Assembly (NCBI RefSeq): GCF_947488185.1
Contig: NZ_CANKYM010000002.1
Coordinates: 558,001 to 622,000, forward strand
Reading direction: 5' to 3'
Source of the DNA: an uncultured Roseobacter sp.
Lineage (GTDB): Bacteria; Pseudomonadota; Alphaproteobacteria; Rhodobacterales; Rhodobacteraceae
DNA length: 64,000 bases
Part shown: positions 8,982 through 17,139 of the stretch, piece by piece
Numbering within the stretch: position 1 is the first letter of the stretch
Layout: each line of letters opens with the position of its first letter
Notes under the pieces: model-generated
What the model was told of the DNA's origin: nothing
Seen by the model: the letters and a program-made list of their open reading frames with translations, nothing else
Database searches by the model: none
Translations under genes and position numbers: made by a program

Positions 8982-9473
8982 TCAGTGAAGTGTCGTTTTT
9001 GATTTTGGGGTCGTGTTTGAATGAGGGGGCGGGAAGCTTTCGGCCTTCAGCGCCATGCGCCGCAGGGCGAAACCGAATTCCTGTGCGGCCCCGACCAGCG
9101 CGCCTGCCATATCCGGGCGCACGATCGTGGTGGCGATCATCAGGGCATCCTCGTGCTCGCCTTCGCTGGCATAGCCGACGAAATTGGCAAAGCAGGATTC
9201 ATCCGCGCCCAGGCATTTGCAGGTCACATTGTGCCGCATCAACGGGCGCCGACCATGTCGTGCGCACAGATCGCAGAGCATCTCAAAAGACTTGAGTGCC
9301 TGCCGCCCGCTTTGCGGGCCCAGGGCCGTGGCAAAGTCGTTCCAGACCTGACGCTGCGCGTCGGGGCCCGTGCACCAGAGCCTCAGATAAAGAACGGCAC
9401 CAGCTTCGACTGCGCCAAGCTCCGCGACATATCCAACCGGCGCACCGCCGCGATGTGGGGTCTTGTCCGTCAT
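8982..9473 (-). CDS. Cys/His-rich protein of the hemP operon, function unknown
   Basis: The 163-aa protein has no signal peptide or membrane helix. Its middle carries a dense group of possible metal ligands: LCDLCARHGRRP, then HNVTCKCLGADESC, giving five Cys and two His within about 30 residues. The remaining sequence is Ala/Gly-rich and probably helical. It overlaps hemP by ATGA and lies just upstream of the imelysin gene, so it is iron-operon encoded and translationally coupled. I do not recognise a characterised family. An iron- or haem-binding cytoplasmic protein is an inference from the cysteine cluster and context. Confidence 0.75.
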   Translation of the reverse strand: MTDKTPHRGGAPVGYVAELGAVEAGAVLYLRLWCTGPDAQRQVWNDFATALGPQSGRQALKSFEMLCDLCARHGRRPLMRHNVTCKCLGADESCFANFVGYASEGEHEDALMIATTIVRPDMAGALVGAAQEFGFALRRMALKAESFPPPHSNTTPKSKTTLH

Positions 9474-9637
9474 TTGGTCAGGATCAACTTTCCGGATCGG
9501 GTGATGCGCAGGGTGTAGAGCTGATCCTGAAGCTTGATCTTCGCCAGATAGCCCCCTTTGGTGAGGTCCTGCGCCTCATAGACCGGGAGTTTTTCCACCG
9601 AGAAATGATCGAATTCCTTTGCCACGCTCACCACCAT
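9470..9637 (-). CDS. hemP: Hemin uptake protein HemP
   Basis: The 55-aa protein starts MVVSVAKEFDHFSVEKLPVY and ends with the HemP signature LRITRSGKLILTK. HemP/HmuP proteins are small regulators or accessory proteins of haem and iron uptake, and in some species activate the haem receptor gene. The start at 9637 is preferred because the preceding small gene ends 10 bases inside it (ATGGTGGTGA), so the longer frame from 9709 would be mostly out-of-frame overlap. A second HemP lies at 63255-63431 with the same last 13 residues except Ser to Ala. Confidence 0.85.
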   Translation of the reverse strand: MVVSVAKEFDHFSVEKLPVYEAQDLTKGGYLAKIKLQDQLYTLRITRSGKLILTK

Positions 9638-9789
9638 AGCCCGCCCCATTCTTCCCGCTCGACGGCGTCGAGAACCCATTCCAGGTTCAGATAGGTAGGC
9701 ACGCCGCATTCCACGGCGGCACAGATCATTTCCATGCGGCTCTGAGGGTCAAAAAGGCGGTCCATAGTCTGGCGTACTTCAACTTGCAT
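9628..9789 (-). CDS. Small 53-aa protein heading the iron operon
   Basis: This short gene begins MQVEVRQTMDRLFDPQSRME and ends LEWVLDAVEREEWGGLWW. It has an excellent ribosome site (GGAGGAACCA before ATG), GC-rich third positions and a 10-base overlap with hemP (ATGGTGGTGA). Two cysteines (MICAAVECG) and an acidic, Trp-rich C-terminus stand out. It is the first gene of the minus-strand iron operon, directly behind the divergent promoter region. No family is recognised; it could be a small iron-response or leader-type protein. The coupling and spacing make it likely to be translated. Confidence 0.68.
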   Translation of the reverse strand: MQVEVRQTMDRLFDPQSRMEMICAAVECGVPTYLNLEWVLDAVEREEWGGLWW

Positions 9790-9863
9790 TGGTTCCTCCG
9801 ATCGAGACGTCGCTGCTGCGTTGGCTCACCCGGAATCGCAGGGCTGGCTGGTTCGGATTAAAG

Positions 9864-9880
9864 TTGAGTGATTTAATCGG
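9864..9880. promoter_or_regulatory. Candidate iron-responsive operator in the divergent promoter
   Basis: TTGAGTGATTTAATCGG lies between the two iron arms. It resembles the iron-rhodo-box described for Rhodobacterales iron genes (bound by IscR or RirA type regulators), and a related element precedes the ferric binding protein gene at 61907. A TTGACA at 9898-9903 may be the -35 box for the plus-strand operon. The assignment rests on pattern similarity only. Confidence 0.42.
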
Positions 9881-9975
9881 AAAAAGCAACAGAGTAATTG
9901 ACAAAAAAAGTAAGATACTGAAAGCTGCCGATCAGAGCGGGCACATCTGACCCCCGCTGACATCAGGAGAACACC

Positions 9976-11124
9976 ATGACACTTGCACCGCATGTGCATG
10001 GTTTCGCTCTTGCAATAGCAGCCAGTGCGACCCTCGTCGCATCCGCCCCTGACGCATCTGCCGAAGCTGTGACACTCACCGATATCGCGGGGCGTGAAAT
10101 CACGCTGCCGCAGGCGCCCACCCGGATCATTCTGGGGGAGGGGCGCATGATGTATGCCATTGCGCCGCTGACCGACGGCAACCCGTTTGAAAAGATCGTC
10201 GGCTGGAAAGATGACCTGATCCAGTACGATCCCGATGCCTTCCGCAAATTCGAGGCGGCCTTTCCACAGGATGCCGCACGCATGGTCAATTTCGGCAACC
10301 CCTATGCCGGGGATTTCAGCATTGAAGCGGTTCTGGAAAACGAGGCTGATCTTGTGCTGCTGGATCTCGGTAATCTCTTCAAAGCGGAGGAGACCGGCCT
10401 GATCGACAAGCTCGACAAGGCAGGCGTGCCGGTTGCCTTCATCGACTTCCGGCAGAATCCGACCGAAAACGCGATCCCATCAATGCTGTTGCTGGGCCGC
10501 GTGCTGGGTGAAGAGCAGAACGCGGCAGAATTCATTGATTTCTATGTGGCGCAGATGCGCAAGGTCTCCAACGTGGTCGCGGGTATGCCGGCGGAGGAAC
10601 GTCCGCTGGTCGTGGTTGAGAACGCCGCCGGGTGGCAGAATGATTTCTGCTGCTCGTCCTTCGGCCCCTACAACTACGGTCGTTTCGTCGAACTGGCAGG
10701 TGGCACCAACTACGGGTCCAAACTGGCCAATGCCTATTCGGTCGATCTGAGCCTTGAGGGCATTCTGACCGCCGACCCGGATGTCGTGATCGGCACCGGT
10801 GCGAACTGGGCCGAGGCCAGACCGGAGGTCACGGCCACTCTGTTGGGCTACGAGGCCGATGCCGACGAAAACGCCAGACGAATCAAAGCCTTGGCGGAAC
10901 GCTCCGGCTTCAAGGACCTGCGGGCGGTGCAGGAGGGGCGGATGCATTCCATCTACCACCAGTTTTATAACTCGCCTTACCACTTCATCGCGATTCAGCA
11001 GATCGCCAAGTGGCTGCACCCTGCCGATTTTGAGGATCTCGATCCGCAGGCGACCTTTGACGAGTTGCACAGCAAGTTCATGCCCTATGAAAACAGCGGG
11101 CAGTTCTGGGTGACCCTAAATTGA
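9976..11124 (+). CDS. Iron-siderophore/hemin-type ABC transporter substrate-binding protein
   Basis: The 382-aa protein has a signal peptide (GFALAIAASATLVASAPDAS, cleavage near ASA-EA). It then has a class III periplasmic binding fold of the BtuF/FhuD/FepB type: VTLTDIAGREITLPQAPTRI at the start, DLVLLDLGN near residue 116, a long connecting helix, and DPDVVIGTGANW in the second lobe. A DFCCSSFG segment near 220 is unusual. It should bind ferric siderophore or haem and deliver it to the permease and ATPase encoded next. Ribosome site: CAGGAGAACACC. It is divergent from the hemP operon, which supports an iron substrate. The precise ligand cannot be told. Confidence 0.86.
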   Translation: MTLAPHVHGFALAIAASATLVASAPDASAEAVTLTDIAGREITLPQAPTRIILGEGRMMYAIAPLTDGNPFEKIVGWKDDLIQYDPDAFRKFEAAFPQDAARMVNFGNPYAGDFSIEAVLENEADLVLLDLGNLFKAEETGLIDKLDKAGVPVAFIDFRQNPTENAIPSMLLLGRVLGEEQNAAEFIDFYVAQMRKVSNVVAGMPAEERPLVVVENAAGWQNDFCCSSFGPYNYGRFVELAGGTNYGSKLANAYSVDLSLEGILTADPDVVIGTGANWAEARPEVTATLLGYEADADENARRIKALAERSGFKDLRAVQEGRMHSIYHQFYNSPYHFIAIQQIAKWLHPADFEDLDPQATFDELHSKFMPYENSGQFWVTLN

Positions 11125-11131
11125 CCGGCCC

Positions 11132-11155
11132 GTGGCCCCGCGCCCGCGGGGCCAC
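11132..11155 (+). other. Intra-operon hairpin after the binding-protein gene
   Basis: GTGGCCCCGC, loop GCCC and GCGGGGCCAC form a perfect 10-bp stem between the binding-protein stop codon and the permease start. It has no T-run, so it is more likely an RNA processing or 3'-end protecting structure than a full terminator. Similar hairpins follow the binding-protein genes at 41401 and 60414. Confidence 0.6.
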
Positions 11156-11176
11156 ATCCACTGCGGGATTCTTGCC

Positions 11177-12244
11177 ATGACTTCTGTTCCATCCCTTCCG
11201 GCGAACTTTGTCGCCGAAGGCTATCGCGCCCGTTCCATCAAGCGCGTCGCGCTGATTGCCGGGGCGTTTTTGCTGCTGCTCGTCACGCTGACCATCGACG
11301 TCATCACCGGCCCTGCCGATCTGAGTTTCTGGCGCACCTTCACGGTGATCCTCAACCCCTCCGTGGCGACGGTGACGGAAGAGGTGATCATCTGGGACCT
11401 GCGCCTGCCGGTGGCCTGCATGGCCATTGCCGTTGGGGCCATGCTGGGCGTCGCAGGGGCCGAGATGCAGACGATCCTCAACAACCCGCTGGCTGATCCC
11501 TTCACGCTGGGCCTGTCGTCGGCGGCCAGTTTCGGCGCAGCCCTTGCCATCGTTCTAGGCTGGTCGGTCATCCCCGGCGTTGGCGGGCTGTTTGTGACGG
11601 TGAACGCCTTTGTCCTGGCGATGCTCACGTCGCTGGCGCTCTTTGGCTTCACCAGACTGCGCGGCGTGACGCCCGAGGCGATGATCCTCGTGGGCATCGC
11701 CATGCTCTTTACCTTCAACGCCCTGTTGGCCTTTCTGCAATACGGTGCCTCAGAGCTGCAACTGGCCCAGATCATCTTCTGGCAGTTGGGCTCGCTTGCC
11801 CGCGCCACATGGGCAAAGGTTAGCGTATGCCTCGCCGTTCTGATGATCGTGCTGCCCTATTTCATTCACCGTAGCTGGGCACTGACCGCGCTGCGTATGG
11901 GCGAGGAGAAGGCGGCCAGCCTCGGCGTCAACGTCTCGCTCCTGCGTCTCTCGGTGCTGGCGGGTGTGTCGCTTTTGGCTGCTGTCGCGGTGTCCTTTGT
12001 CGGCGCGATTGCCTTTGTCGGGCTGGTCGGGCCGCATATCGCGCGCATCATCGTGGGTGAGGACCAGCGCGGTTTCCTGCCCATGTCGGCCCTTGCCGGG
12101 GCGCTGATCCTGTCGGGCACGTCGATTGCGTCCAAGGCGATCACCCCGGGCATCGTTTACCCGATCGGCATGATCACCTCGCTCATTGGCATTCCGTTCT
12201 TTGTCAGTCTGATCCTCAGCCAGCGCCGGAAGCACTGGCAATGA
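11177..12244 (+). CDS. Iron ABC transporter permease, FecCD family
   Basis: The 355-aa protein is a polytopic FecCD/BtuC-type permease with about ten membrane segments. Family blocks are visible: LRLPVACMAIAVGAMLGVAG near residue 75, NNPLADPFTLGLSSAASFG near 105 and FVGAIAFVGLVGPHIAR near 275. It forms the membrane channel for the ligand delivered by the upstream binding protein. The start at 11177 avoids a 15-residue upstream extension lacking a ribosome site and overlapping the intergenic hairpin. Its stop overlaps the ATPase start by ATGA, giving coupled translation. Confidence 0.88.
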   Translation: MTSVPSLPANFVAEGYRARSIKRVALIAGAFLLLLVTLTIDVITGPADLSFWRTFTVILNPSVATVTEEVIIWDLRLPVACMAIAVGAMLGVAGAEMQTILNNPLADPFTLGLSSAASFGAALAIVLGWSVIPGVGGLFVTVNAFVLAMLTSLALFGFTRLRGVTPEAMILVGIAMLFTFNALLAFLQYGASELQLAQIIFWQLGSLARATWAKVSVCLAVLMIVLPYFIHRSWALTALRMGEEKAASLGVNVSLLRLSVLAGVSLLAAVAVSFVGAIAFVGLVGPHIARIIVGEDQRGFLPMSALAGALILSGTSIASKAITPGIVYPIGMITSLIGIPFFVSLILSQRRKHWQ

Positions 12245-13014
12245 GTGGGCTGCGCATCGACACCCTCTCCTTCGCCTATGGTGCCCGGCCCGTTCTGGAA
12301 GAGGTCAGCATGGCCCCTTTGCAGCCGGGCACGCTGACCGCGCTGATCGGGCCCAACGCCTCGGGCAAATCCACGCTCTTTCGCTGTATCGCGGGGCTGC
12401 TCAAACCCGCCTCCGGATCGGTTTGGCTGGGGGACACCGATCTTGCCACGCTGCGGAGCAAGGCCCGGTTGCAGCGGGTGTGCATCATGCCGCAGTTCTT
12501 TGCCGCCAACGCCGCCCTCACCGTGTTTGACGTGGTCCTGATGGCGCATAAGAATCTGTCCGGCTGGCGGGTCTTACCGTCGGATGTCTCGGCGGTCGCC
12601 GCCGCGCTCGAAGCGGGCGGGATCGCGCATCTGGCGGATGCCTACATCGGCGAGCTCTCAGGCGGGCAGGCGCAAATGGTCTCCGTCGCGCAATCGCTGG
12701 TGCGCCGGTCGGAGGTTTATCTCTTTGACGAGCCGACATCTGCGTTGGACCTGCGCCACCAGCTGGATGTGCTGGCGCAAATCCGTGCGCAGATGATCGC
12801 CCGGAACGCCATTGGCATCGTCGCTTTGCATGATCTGAACCTTGCCGCGCGCTTTGCCGATCATCTGATCTTGCTGGGCGAGGGGCGGGTTCGGGTGCAG
12901 GGCGCTCCGGCGGACGTGCTCGGCACGCCCGATCTGTCTGATGTCTACAGGGTGGCCATCGAAGTGGCGCAAGGCCCGAAACAGGAGATTTCCGTGCATG
13001 CTTACGCGCCGTAG
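12241..13014 (+). CDS. Iron ABC transporter ATP-binding protein
   Basis: The 257-aa ATPase shows Walker A GPNASGKST near residue 36, Q-loop region MPQFFAANA, signature LSGGQAQM near 140, Walker B VYLFDEPTSALD near 161 and the switch HDLN near 197. It is of the FepC/BtuD class and powers the preceding permease. It begins within the ATGA overlap and its last 17 bases overlap the blue copper protein gene, so all four plus-strand genes appear to form one translationally coupled unit. Confidence 0.9.
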   Translation: MSGLRIDTLSFAYGARPVLEEVSMAPLQPGTLTALIGPNASGKSTLFRCIAGLLKPASGSVWLGDTDLATLRSKARLQRVCIMPQFFAANAALTVFDVVLMAHKNLSGWRVLPSDVSAVAAALEAGGIAHLADAYIGELSGGQAQMVSVAQSLVRRSEVYLFDEPTSALDLRHQLDVLAQIRAQMIARNAIGIVALHDLNLAARFADHLILLGEGRVRVQGAPADVLGTPDLSDVYRVAIEVAQGPKQEISVHAYAP

Positions 13015-13474
13015 TCTTTTGCTGTCATCCGCGGCCGCTGGGATTTATCCTGCATACCTATGGGCAGAGGCCTGCAGACCACCGGTATCACAGGGCGGCC
13101 AGCACGCTGTTCTGATGTTGAACGCCGCCTGCGGAGATGCGCAGCAGACCAATGTGTTCGAACCTGCGGTGCTGCATGTGGCGCCCGGCGACACGGTGAC
13201 CTTTCACCCAACCCACGCGGGGCACAACACTGCCTCCAAGCGCGGCATGATCCCCGACGGTGCGGAACCGTGGAACAGTTCGCTGGACGTGGTGCATGCG
13301 GTCACGCTGACCGTGCCGGGCGTCTACGGTTACATCTGCGTGCCGCATTATGAGATGGGCATGGTGGGGGTGATTGTCGTGGGTGACCCGTCTGCGAACC
13401 TGGAGGCCGTGCGCAAGATCAGGCATCCGGGCCGCGCCAGAAAGGCCTTTCGGGACCTCTTGGCGCAGGTCTGA
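12998..13474 (+). CDS. Pseudoazurin-like blue copper protein
   Basis: The 158-aa protein has a signal peptide with a twin-Arg start (MLTRRSLLLSSAAAGIYPAY). A cupredoxin domain follows. Copper ligands are clear: His in THAGHNTAS near residue 80, and Cys, His and Met in YICVPHYEMGMVGVIVVG near 118-126, the pseudoazurin arrangement. A C-terminal Arg/Lys-rich tail follows. Pseudoazurins carry single electrons in the periplasm. Encoded as the last gene of an iron importer and facing a di-heme oxidase arm, it might shuttle electrons for ferric/ferrous conversion; that is inference. The start at 12998 overlaps the ATPase gene, and a longer frame lacks a signal peptide. Confidence 0.86.
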   Translation: MLTRRSLLLSSAAAGIYPAYLWAEACRPPVSQGGQHAVLMLNAACGDAQQTNVFEPAVLHVAPGDTVTFHPTHAGHNTASKRGMIPDGAEPWNSSLDVVHAVTLTVPGVYGYICVPHYEMGMVGVIVVGDPSANLEAVRKIRHPGRARKAFRDLLAQV

Positions 13475-13598
13475 CCCTCCGGACTGAAACATGTGCTGCT
13501 CTCTGGTGTTCAGGCACGGCTGTACCAGACAAATGTGCCTATGCACGCCATTCGCCTGGCTTCCGTACATTTTTCAAGTCGTGGGACCAGATGGAAAA

Positions 13599-13630
13599 GG
13601 GCGGGGGCCAGCACTGCCAGCCCCCGGCCC
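13599..13630 (-). terminator. Intrinsic terminator of the RTX/RCC1 gene
   Basis: On the minus strand GGGCCGGGGGC and GCCCCCGCCC pair around an 11-base loop, with one bulged C, and are followed by TTTTCC. It lies six bases beyond the stop codon of the large secreted protein. Confidence 0.72.
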
Positions 13631-13635
13631 ATGTC

Positions 13636-16600
13636 TCAAACGAAGCTGAACATATCCGCGTCAAGCGCGTCCAGATGGGTGTTTCGCAGGGTCAGGCTGT
13701 CGTCCTCACTGAACTGAAAGGTCACCGCGCGCCCTGACTGGTTTGCACCGACGATCAGGTCTTCGAAGCTGTCGATACCTTCGACGTCAATCACAACCTG
13801 ATCGGAGGGGCGGCTGAAGAACCACCAATCGAACCCGGTATCGAAGTCCTGGATCACGTCGTCCCCGCCATTGAAAACAAAGGTATCGACACCGCGGCCC
13901 CCCTTCATCAGATCATCCCCGGCACCGCCCTCCAGCAGGTCGTTGCCGAAGCCACCGTTCAGTCGGTCATCGCCGTCGCCGCCCAACAGCACGTCGTTCG
14001 ACCATCCACCATTCAGCACGTCGTTATCCGCGCCGCCGTCGAGGGTGTCTTCGCCCCAGCCGCCGTTGAGCCGATCCCGGCCCGCATCGCCCCGCAGGTG
14101 GTCGTCCCCCCAGTTGCCGTTCAGGCGGTCGTCGCCTTCACCACCTGAGATCAGATCATCACCCGAACGGCCATTGATGCGGTCGTCATCCGCACCACCG
14201 CGCAACAGATCATCCTGGAAGGTGCCGCGATAGCGATCCTCGGAGGCCGCCGCTTCTTCGGAGGTGGTGAAGTTGAACGTCGAGGTGTCGCCTTCCTTGA
14301 TCCCTTCGAAGCTCTGGCCTTCGCTGTCCACAAAGGCCCCGTCCTCGATCTCCACCGCATAACGCGCATCCGTGTCCAGATGAGAGGGTGGCGTGATCGT
14401 TACCGTATCCCCGTCGAAGCTGACGAGCCTGTCATCGGTGATGTCGATCTCGATGCGCGCGCCAGTGTCGCGGTTGACCAGCGTGAGGGTGCCGTCACCA
14501 GCCGCGACCTCTTCGGTGAAGGTCAGGATCAGGGCTGCGTCATTCTCCACATCCCGACCGTTGTCGGAGGGCGTCGCGGATTTGAGGAAGGGGGCAGGAT
14601 CTGCCTCGAAATCAACCTCCTGCGGTGTGTAGACCGACCCGTCGGAGGCATAGCCCAGACGCCCGTCCGAATTCGAGCCCCAGGTGAAGACGGCACCGGT
14701 GTCGCTGACCGCGATGATCGAATTCGGCCCGGTCTGGATTTCGACGATGTTCACGTCATCAAGCTCCGCAATCTTGGTCGGCAGGAAGCTCGCGTCGCTT
14801 TCGGCCTCCGGATCCCCGTCGAGCCCACCGGTCGGGCCTTCGTCGTTCGGCCCCCAGGCATAGACATCGCCGTCCTCGGTCAGCGCCATTACCCAGCGGG
14901 CACCGCCTTTGACGTCGATGACACCTTCCGGCAGGGCGGTGAGTTCGATGGGCATCGCAACATCCGACGGATCGGCGGTAAAAGTGCCATCGCCGTTGTC
15001 GGTGCCCTGCAGCAATTGCCCCGTGTCGCTTTGCCCCCAGCCAAAGACGCGACCGTCGGAGGTGATCGCGAAGGAGGTCTTGCCATCCGCCGTGACACCC
15101 ACGATGTCGTCGGGCAGGCCATCGACCAGTACCGGCTCAATCACCCGGCGGTCATCGCTGTCATCCACCTGATTGTCGGTGTTGCTGCCGAAGGCATAGA
15201 CCTGCCCGTCGGCAGTCAGCGCAAGGGTGTGGGAGGTGCCGGAGGTTACGCCTACAACGGTTTCCCCGGACAGGGCATCGACCGCCGTCGGCACCAGACG
15301 CTCGTCCTGGTCACCCGTGCCCAACTGGCCGTTGGTGTTGCTGCCCCAGGCATAGAGGGTCCCGTCCGCAGAGACCGCATAGGACACGCCGTTGCCATTC
15401 TCGATGCCGGTGATTTCGACATCATCCAGCGCCTCGATTTTCACGGCCGACTGGCGGCTTTCTTCATCGCCCACACCCAGCGGGCCGCGGTTGTTGAAGC
15501 CAAAGGCGTAGACGTCGCCATCCTCTGTCAGGAAAGTCGTGTGCAGCATGCCGGCAGAGACGGATTTGATCGTGCCGTCAAACCCCTCGGGCATTTCCAC
15601 AGCCATCGGCGCCTTGACGTCGAAACCGACACTGCCGTTGCCCAACTGGCTGACGACATTTTCGCCCGCGCTATAGAGCACACCATCCTGCAGGAAGACT
15701 GAGAAGTGATTGCCCGCGCCCACGGTGCTGGCTACCATCTGCGTTTCGCCCTGATAGGTCTCGACCGCGCGCGGGCGGATCAGCTGGCCGTCATATTGGT
15801 CTGAGCCGAAGATCACCGTTTCACCCGCATCGAAGAAATCGCCGTCGCCGTTGAGGTTGGTCAGTTTGACCACATTGGCGTCGCCCGCAAAGCTGTTCGC
15901 GGTCAGGATCAGCCCGCCGTCCTTGTCCGTGGCGAGGGAGAAGCCGATTTCAGCGGCGATGCCACCCGGCATCATGTTTGCATTCCAGACTTCTGTGGCC
16001 TCATAGACCTGGTCGATCTGACCCGACCCGTCGAAGTCATTCAGGCGGTAGATCTTGAGAACCTCGTCACCCTCCGGGAACCACGTGAGTGTGTAGAGGG
16101 AGCCGTCAACGGACACCGCGCTGGAGATATCGACCGGTGCGCCGAAACTCATATCATCAGAGATGAAATTGGTGACCTCACCGGTCTGAATGGTGCCGTC
16201 TCCGTTGAGGTCCTCGATCCGGTAGATCACATCCGTGGCCGCACCCGTCAGGTCATTCAGATAGGCGACATTGCCGTCAAAGCTCAGATCGAAAGGCACG
16301 GAGGTGTCGATGATCGTCTGCAGGTCCAGCCAGACGGTCGCTTCGCCGTCGTCATTGGCATCTCCATCCCCGTTCAGATCGACGGTGCGGTAAATCGCAT
16401 CCTGCGGGGTCGAGGTTGTACCTGCGTTGGCAATGTAGATCGCGCCATCCGCCCCTTCGGCGATGCCATTGGGGGTAATGGTCGACAGACCACCGGCGTT
16501 CTCGGCGGAAAACCAGATGGAGGCTTCACCCGCATCCTGCGCATCGCCATCGGCGTTTTCGTCCATGAGCCGGTAGATGGCGCCGCTGGTCCCATCCCCT

Positions 16601-16815
16601 ATGTAGACAGATTTGTCTTTGGCCTGATGTACGGTGAAGACGTTGTTGGTCGGATCCGCCAGACCACTGGCATTGGTGCCATCAAAAAACACCGTTGTCT
16701 CGCCCACACCGCTTGCCGTGCCGTCCCCGTCCAGATCCTGCAACAGCAGCACCTGATCCTTGCGCTGGTCCCCGACCAGAATCCCGTTCGTTGTGCGTGT
16801 AGATATGCGTGCCAT
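13636..16815 (-). CDS. Large Ca-binding secreted protein: Ca-loop repeats, seven RCC1 repeats, Ig-like domain, RTX
   Basis: The 1059-aa acidic protein has no N-terminal signal. Residues 1-350 contain six repeats spaced about 58 residues apart, each with an EF-hand-like loop (DLDGDG, DENADGD, DLNGDGD, DLNGDG, DFDGSG, NLNGDGD) followed by GEAxVW-like strands. Residues about 360-770 hold seven RCC1 units (for example DGTLYAWGSNTNGQLGTGDQ), enough for a seven-bladed propeller. An SbsA/SwmB-like Ig domain (SATPSDNGRDVENDAALILT) follows at about 775-865. RTX nonapeptides (GGEGDDRLNG and others) fill about 870-980. The RTX region and C-terminal end indicate type I secretion. Ribosome site AAAGGGGGTGG. 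An extracellular adhesin, enzyme or matrix role is possible; no catalytic residues are recognised. Confidence 0.85.
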   Translation of the reverse strand: MARISTRTTNGILVGDQRKDQVLLLQDLDGDGTASGVGETTVFFDGTNASGLADPTNNVFTVHQAKDKSVYIGDGTSGAIYRLMDENADGDAQDAGEASIWFSAENAGGLSTITPNGIAEGADGAIYIANAGTTSTPQDAIYRTVDLNGDGDANDDGEATVWLDLQTIIDTSVPFDLSFDGNVAYLNDLTGAATDVIYRIEDLNGDGTIQTGEVTNFISDDMSFGAPVDISSAVSVDGSLYTLTWFPEGDEVLKIYRLNDFDGSGQIDQVYEATEVWNANMMPGGIAAEIGFSLATDKDGGLILTANSFAGDANVVKLTNLNGDGDFFDAGETVIFGSDQYDGQLIRPRAVETYQGETQMVASTVGAGNHFSVFLQDGVLYSAGENVVSQLGNGSVGFDVKAPMAVEMPEGFDGTIKSVSAGMLHTTFLTEDGDVYAFGFNNRGPLGVGDEESRQSAVKIEALDDVEITGIENGNGVSYAVSADGTLYAWGSNTNGQLGTGDQDERLVPTAVDALSGETVVGVTSGTSHTLALTADGQVYAFGSNTDNQVDDSDDRRVIEPVLVDGLPDDIVGVTADGKTSFAITSDGRVFGWGQSDTGQLLQGTDNGDGTFTADPSDVAMPIELTALPEGVIDVKGGARWVMALTEDGDVYAWGPNDEGPTGGLDGDPEAESDASFLPTKIAELDDVNIVEIQTGPNSIIAVSDTGAVFTWGSNSDGRLGYASDGSVYTPQEVDFEADPAPFLKSATPSDNGRDVENDAALILTFTEEVAAGDGTLTLVNRDTGARIEIDITDDRLVSFDGDTVTITPPSHLDTDARYAVEIEDGAFVDSEGQSFEGIKEGDTSTFNFTTSEEAAASEDRYRGTFQDDLLRGGADDDRINGRSGDDLISGGEGDDRLNGNWGDDHLRGDAGRDRLNGGWGEDTLDGGADNDVLNGGWSNDVLLGGDGDDRLNGGFGNDLLEGGAGDDLMKGGRGVDTFVFNGGDDVIQDFDTGFDWWFFSRPSDQVVIDVEGIDSFEDLIVGANQSGRAVTFQFSEDDSLTLRNTHLDALDADMFSFV

Positions 16816-16965
16816 TCGGCCACCCCCTTTGAAAAAAGCGAGAGAGCCTAGCGCGCTGCTGGGTACTCAAAATGATTGATTGTCGATGCTTTGCATCTGC
16901 CGCTCTTGTGTCTGATTTTGACCGGCGCGTGAAGTCTTATTTGGCGGATTGGGGAGGTATTTTGG

Positions 16966-17106
16966 GTGCACATCACCCGGCCGGACGGCGGTCGCGGCTT
17001 CCGCGGTCAAGACGTCGCACAGCGGCTGTTGGCGTCGGTCCCGCGCGGGCGGACCCTGATGTCCAAATCGCAGGATCCGGTGCCGCCCATCGAAGAGCGC
17101 GCTTGA
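16966..17106 (+). CDS. Possible 46-aa small protein upstream of the cobalamin riboswitch
   Basis: A GTG-started frame reads MHITRPDGGRGFRGQDVAQR and ends PPIEERA. It has GGGGAGG eight bases upstream and strongly GC-biased third positions, unlike the flanking bases. No family is recognised. It could be a real small gene or the remnant of a longer one. The rest of 16816-17139 holds the divergent promoters of the RTX gene and the B12 operon, with nothing else identifiable. Confidence 0.3.
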   Translation: MHITRPDGGRGFRGQDVAQRLLASVPRGRTLMSKSQDPVPPIEERA

Positions 17107-17139
17107 CCCAGACGACAGAATCAATGACACACGTGGCAG

